DNA of 30,717 nucleotides. Source: an uncultured Collinsella sp. Lineage in GTDB: Bacteria; Actinomycetota; Coriobacteriia; Coriobacteriales; Coriobacteriaceae. The translations under genes and the position numbers were made by a program. Below the pieces are notes generated by a model. That model did no database searches and had not been told where the DNA came from. It saw only the letters and a program-made list of their open reading frames with translations. Positions 29,026-30,717 of this stretch are shown here, in pieces (within the stretch, counting starts at the first letter, position 1; every line of letters begins with the position of its first letter). Where the stretch lies: assembly GCA_900755685.1 (NCBI GenBank), contig CAAEHI010000055.1:1-30717 (forward strand), written 5' to 3'.

Positions 29026-30717
29026 CTAGAAGTTGGCGTCGTTGAGTTGTTCGTTCTCGAGGCCGTCGAGCTGTTGCTGTTCGGGCGTATCGGCGACGCT
29101 CTCGAGCAGCTCAGTGGGATCGACGTTCATATTCCTACCGGCTTCGTTGCCGTTGACCAGGTCGTCCGAGAAGATGTCGACTTCCATTTCCTCGGCCTCT
29201 TCGATCAGGATCTCGAGCGGCACCTGGGTGCGCACAAGTTTGACGGCCGGACGCATGCGGGCAAAGAGCGGTACGTACTCAATGATGATGGCCGAGTTCT
29301 CGAGACCATACCAGCGTGCCGGGCTTCCGCAGGCGCGGCGGACGGCGTACTTGATGGCCATCACACGGTGGTCGTTGCGGTTGATGTCCGTTTCGGGGGC
29401 AAGCATCTTGCGCAGCATGCAAAAACGGAAGTCGCCCACGTTGCCGCGTGTCTCGTAGATAGAGTAGGCGTGATGCTGCGGCGGCAACTCACCCGATGCC
29501 ATCAGGTCGCCAACGATCTGGCGCAGGTAGGCGTTGATGCGCTGATTGACCTTAAAGCCCAGGTCCAAGCGCACCCGGAACAGGAAGTCTGTGCCAAAGG
29601 TCTCAACGGAATATTCGTGCGTATAGGGCTCGTCGGTAACGTGCACATTAATGAACCAATATGCCTTGGCGCGCTTGGGGTGCTTGTCCAGGATGGAATA
29701 AAGCACGTCGCGGTCGAGCGTGAGCGGGTCGGGGCTGTTGGTGAGAAATACCAGATTGTCGGCGAGCACGGGATAGGTCTCGTCGTTGCGCAGGCGGTTG
29801 AGCTGATCGATGTACTTGGAGACGGGCAGCAGGATCGTTTGCGTGCGCTCGATGGCGGTGCCGCGGCGCCACACATACATAAGGCCGAACAGCAGCGCGG
29901 CCAGGAAGATCATGACGTAGCCGCCGTCAAAGAACATAGTGAGGCACGAGGCGAAGAAGCACAGCTCAATGGCACCAAAGAGCAGGGCGAAGACGCAGGC
30001 ACCCAGCTTGTGCTTGAGGATGCCGGCGATATAGCTCGTCAGCAGTGTGGTGGTCATGAGCATGGTCACGGTGATGGCGAGGCCATAGGCGCTTTCCATG
30101 CGCTCAGAGTTTTGGAATAGCAGCACGATGAAGATGCAGCCGACCCACATGATGTTGTTGACGAGCGGAATATAGAGCTGGCCCTTGGTGTCGCTGGGGT
30201 AGTGGATGCGCAGGTGCGGCATAAGGTTGAGGCGCGTTGCCTCGGATACCAGCGAGAACGAGCCGGTGATGAGCGCCTGCGAGGCGATGATGGCCGCCAC
30301 GGCCGAAAGCACGATGGCAAAGGGGCGCAGGGGCTCGGGGAGCATCATATAGAACGGGTTGACGATATCCATTGCGAGCATCTGGGGGTTGGAGTTATTG
30401 GCGAGCAGCCAAGCGCCTTGACCCAGATAGTTGAGGATGAGGGCCGCTTTAACAAACGGCCAGGATGCATAGATGTTTGCCTTGCCCACGTGGCCCATGT
30501 CCGAGTAGAGCGCCTCGGCACCGGTTGTCGACAGAAAGACAAAGCCGAGCACCATGATGCCCGAGTGGTTGATGGGCGAGAACAGGAACATGATGCCGCG
30601 GATGGGGTTGAGCGCGCGCAGGATGGACGGGTTGCCGAGCATGTTGAACAGACCGGCGCCAGCCAAGAACAGGAACCACAGCGTCATGAGCGGGCCGAAC
30701 AGCTTGCCGATCGACGA
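29026..30717 (-). CDS. kup: Kup-type potassium uptake protein, C-terminal part (partial)
   Basis: This is the last 563 or so residues of a KUP/HAK potassium transporter; the N-terminal end lies beyond the window. The visible part begins SSIGKLFGPLMTLWFLFLAG and continues with family segments GVFVFLSTTGAEALYSDMGH-like (written here as LGFVFLSTTGAEALYSDMGH), GQGAWLL, and QALITGSFSLVSEA, with about eight remaining membrane helices to around residue 280. A long hydrophilic C-terminal domain follows. It imports K+ with protons. It ends with NDANF and a TAG at 29026. Full-length members are about 620-700 aa, so about 100 residues are missing at the window edge only. No sign of truncation in the genome itself. 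Confidence 0.92.
   Translation of the reverse strand, partial: SSIGKLFGPLMTLWFLFLAGAGLFNMLGNPSILRALNPIRGIMFLFSPINHSGIMVLGFVFLSTTGAEALYSDMGHVGKANIYASWPFVKAALILNYLGQGAWLLANNSNPQMLAMDIVNPFYMMLPEPLRPFAIVLSAVAAIIASQALITGSFSLVSEATRLNLMPHLRIHYPSDTKGQLYIPLVNNIMWVGCIFIVLLFQNSERMESAYGLAITVTMLMTTTLLTSYIAGILKHKLGACVFALLFGAIELCFFASCLTMFFDGGYVMIFLAALLFGLMYVWRRGTAIERTQTILLPVSKYIDQLNRLRNDETYPVLADNLVFLTNSPDPLTLDRDVLYSILDKHPKRAKAYWFINVHVTDEPYTHEYSVETFGTDFLFRVRLDLGFKVNQRINAYLRQIVGDLMASGELPPQHHAYSIYETRGNVGDFRFCMLRKMLAPETDINRNDHRVMAIKYAVRRACGSPARWYGLENSAIIIEYVPLFARMRPAVKLVRTQVPLEILIEEAEEMEVDIFSDDLVNGNEAGRNMNVDPTELLESVADTPEQQQLDGLENEQLNDANF

Noticed and set aside
29017..30120. Open frame of 367 codons opposite kup
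   Set aside because: Antisense shadow of a clear transporter gene, with no start signal.
1..30717. CRISPR arrays, tRNA or rRNA genes, integrases or transposases
   Set aside because: No evenly spaced direct repeats with unique spacers, no tRNA-like cloverleaf ends and no recombinase motifs were recognised by eye; a covariance-model scan would be decisive for small RNAs.

Overview
This 30.7 kb window looks like chromosomal DNA from a GC-rich gut actinobacterium of the class Coriobacteriia, most probably Collinsella or a close relative. The evidence is the high-GC codon use, the spelling of many proteins (choloylglycine hydrolase, CobW GTPase, MetE-like enzyme), dense gene packing with clear AAGGAGG-type ribosome binding sites, and many intergenic palindromes with a GGGAC core. 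The taxon is inferred from recall of families, not from a search. No tRNA, rRNA, CRISPR array, transposase or integrase was seen.

Layout. 1-3.6 kb: RlmA-like 23S rRNA methyltransferase, a small four-helix membrane protein, a 47-aa single-helix protein, RsmJ-like 16S rRNA methyltransferase, a small Cys-rich protein and a GNAT acetyltransferase. 3.9-5.9 kb: a TetM-like translational GTPase. 5.9-10.9 kb: the most unusual block, a UvrA-like ABC ATPase flanked by two paralogous Orc1/Cdc6-like P-loop ATPases, with three copies of one palindrome at its edges and inside. 10.9-13.8 kb (minus strand): TrmL, a CobW-family metallochaperone, an ArsC/Spx-like protein lacking its cysteine, and a flavoprotein with a four-Cys cluster. 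13.9-18.3 kb (minus): two related cyclic-di-GMP proteins, one GGDEF-PAS-degenerate GGDEF and one with the same layout plus a third GGDEF-like domain and an EAL domain. 18.6-19.5 kb: patatin-like phospholipase. 19.6-21.6 kb (minus): TPP riboswitch and attenuator, thiM, thiamine-binding-type protein, thiE. 21.8-24.9 kb: Cof-type HAD phosphatase, LysR regulator, MetE-like methyltransferase. 25-31 kb: putative esterase, AzgA-type purine permease, a peptide-deformylase homologue lacking the catalytic Glu, a bile salt hydrolase, and the C-terminal part of a Kup potassium transporter that runs off the window.

How the genes fit together. The thiamine genes form one riboswitch-controlled operon for thiazole salvage and thiamine phosphate synthesis. 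The LysR and MetE-like genes probably form a methionine-related pair, with an inverted repeat of LysR-box type between them. The bile salt hydrolase fits life in the bile-exposed gut. Several genes act on ribosomes or are homologous to drug-resistance factors (RlmA, RsmJ, TetM-like, UvrA2/DrrC-like, TrmL), but nothing in the sequence shows that they confer resistance.

Best leads: the ATPase / UvrA-like / ATPase block with its palindromes; three stem-loop repeat families that share a GGGAC loop core and may be REP-like elements moved in trans; and catalytic-residue losses in the deformylase-like and ArsC-like proteins.
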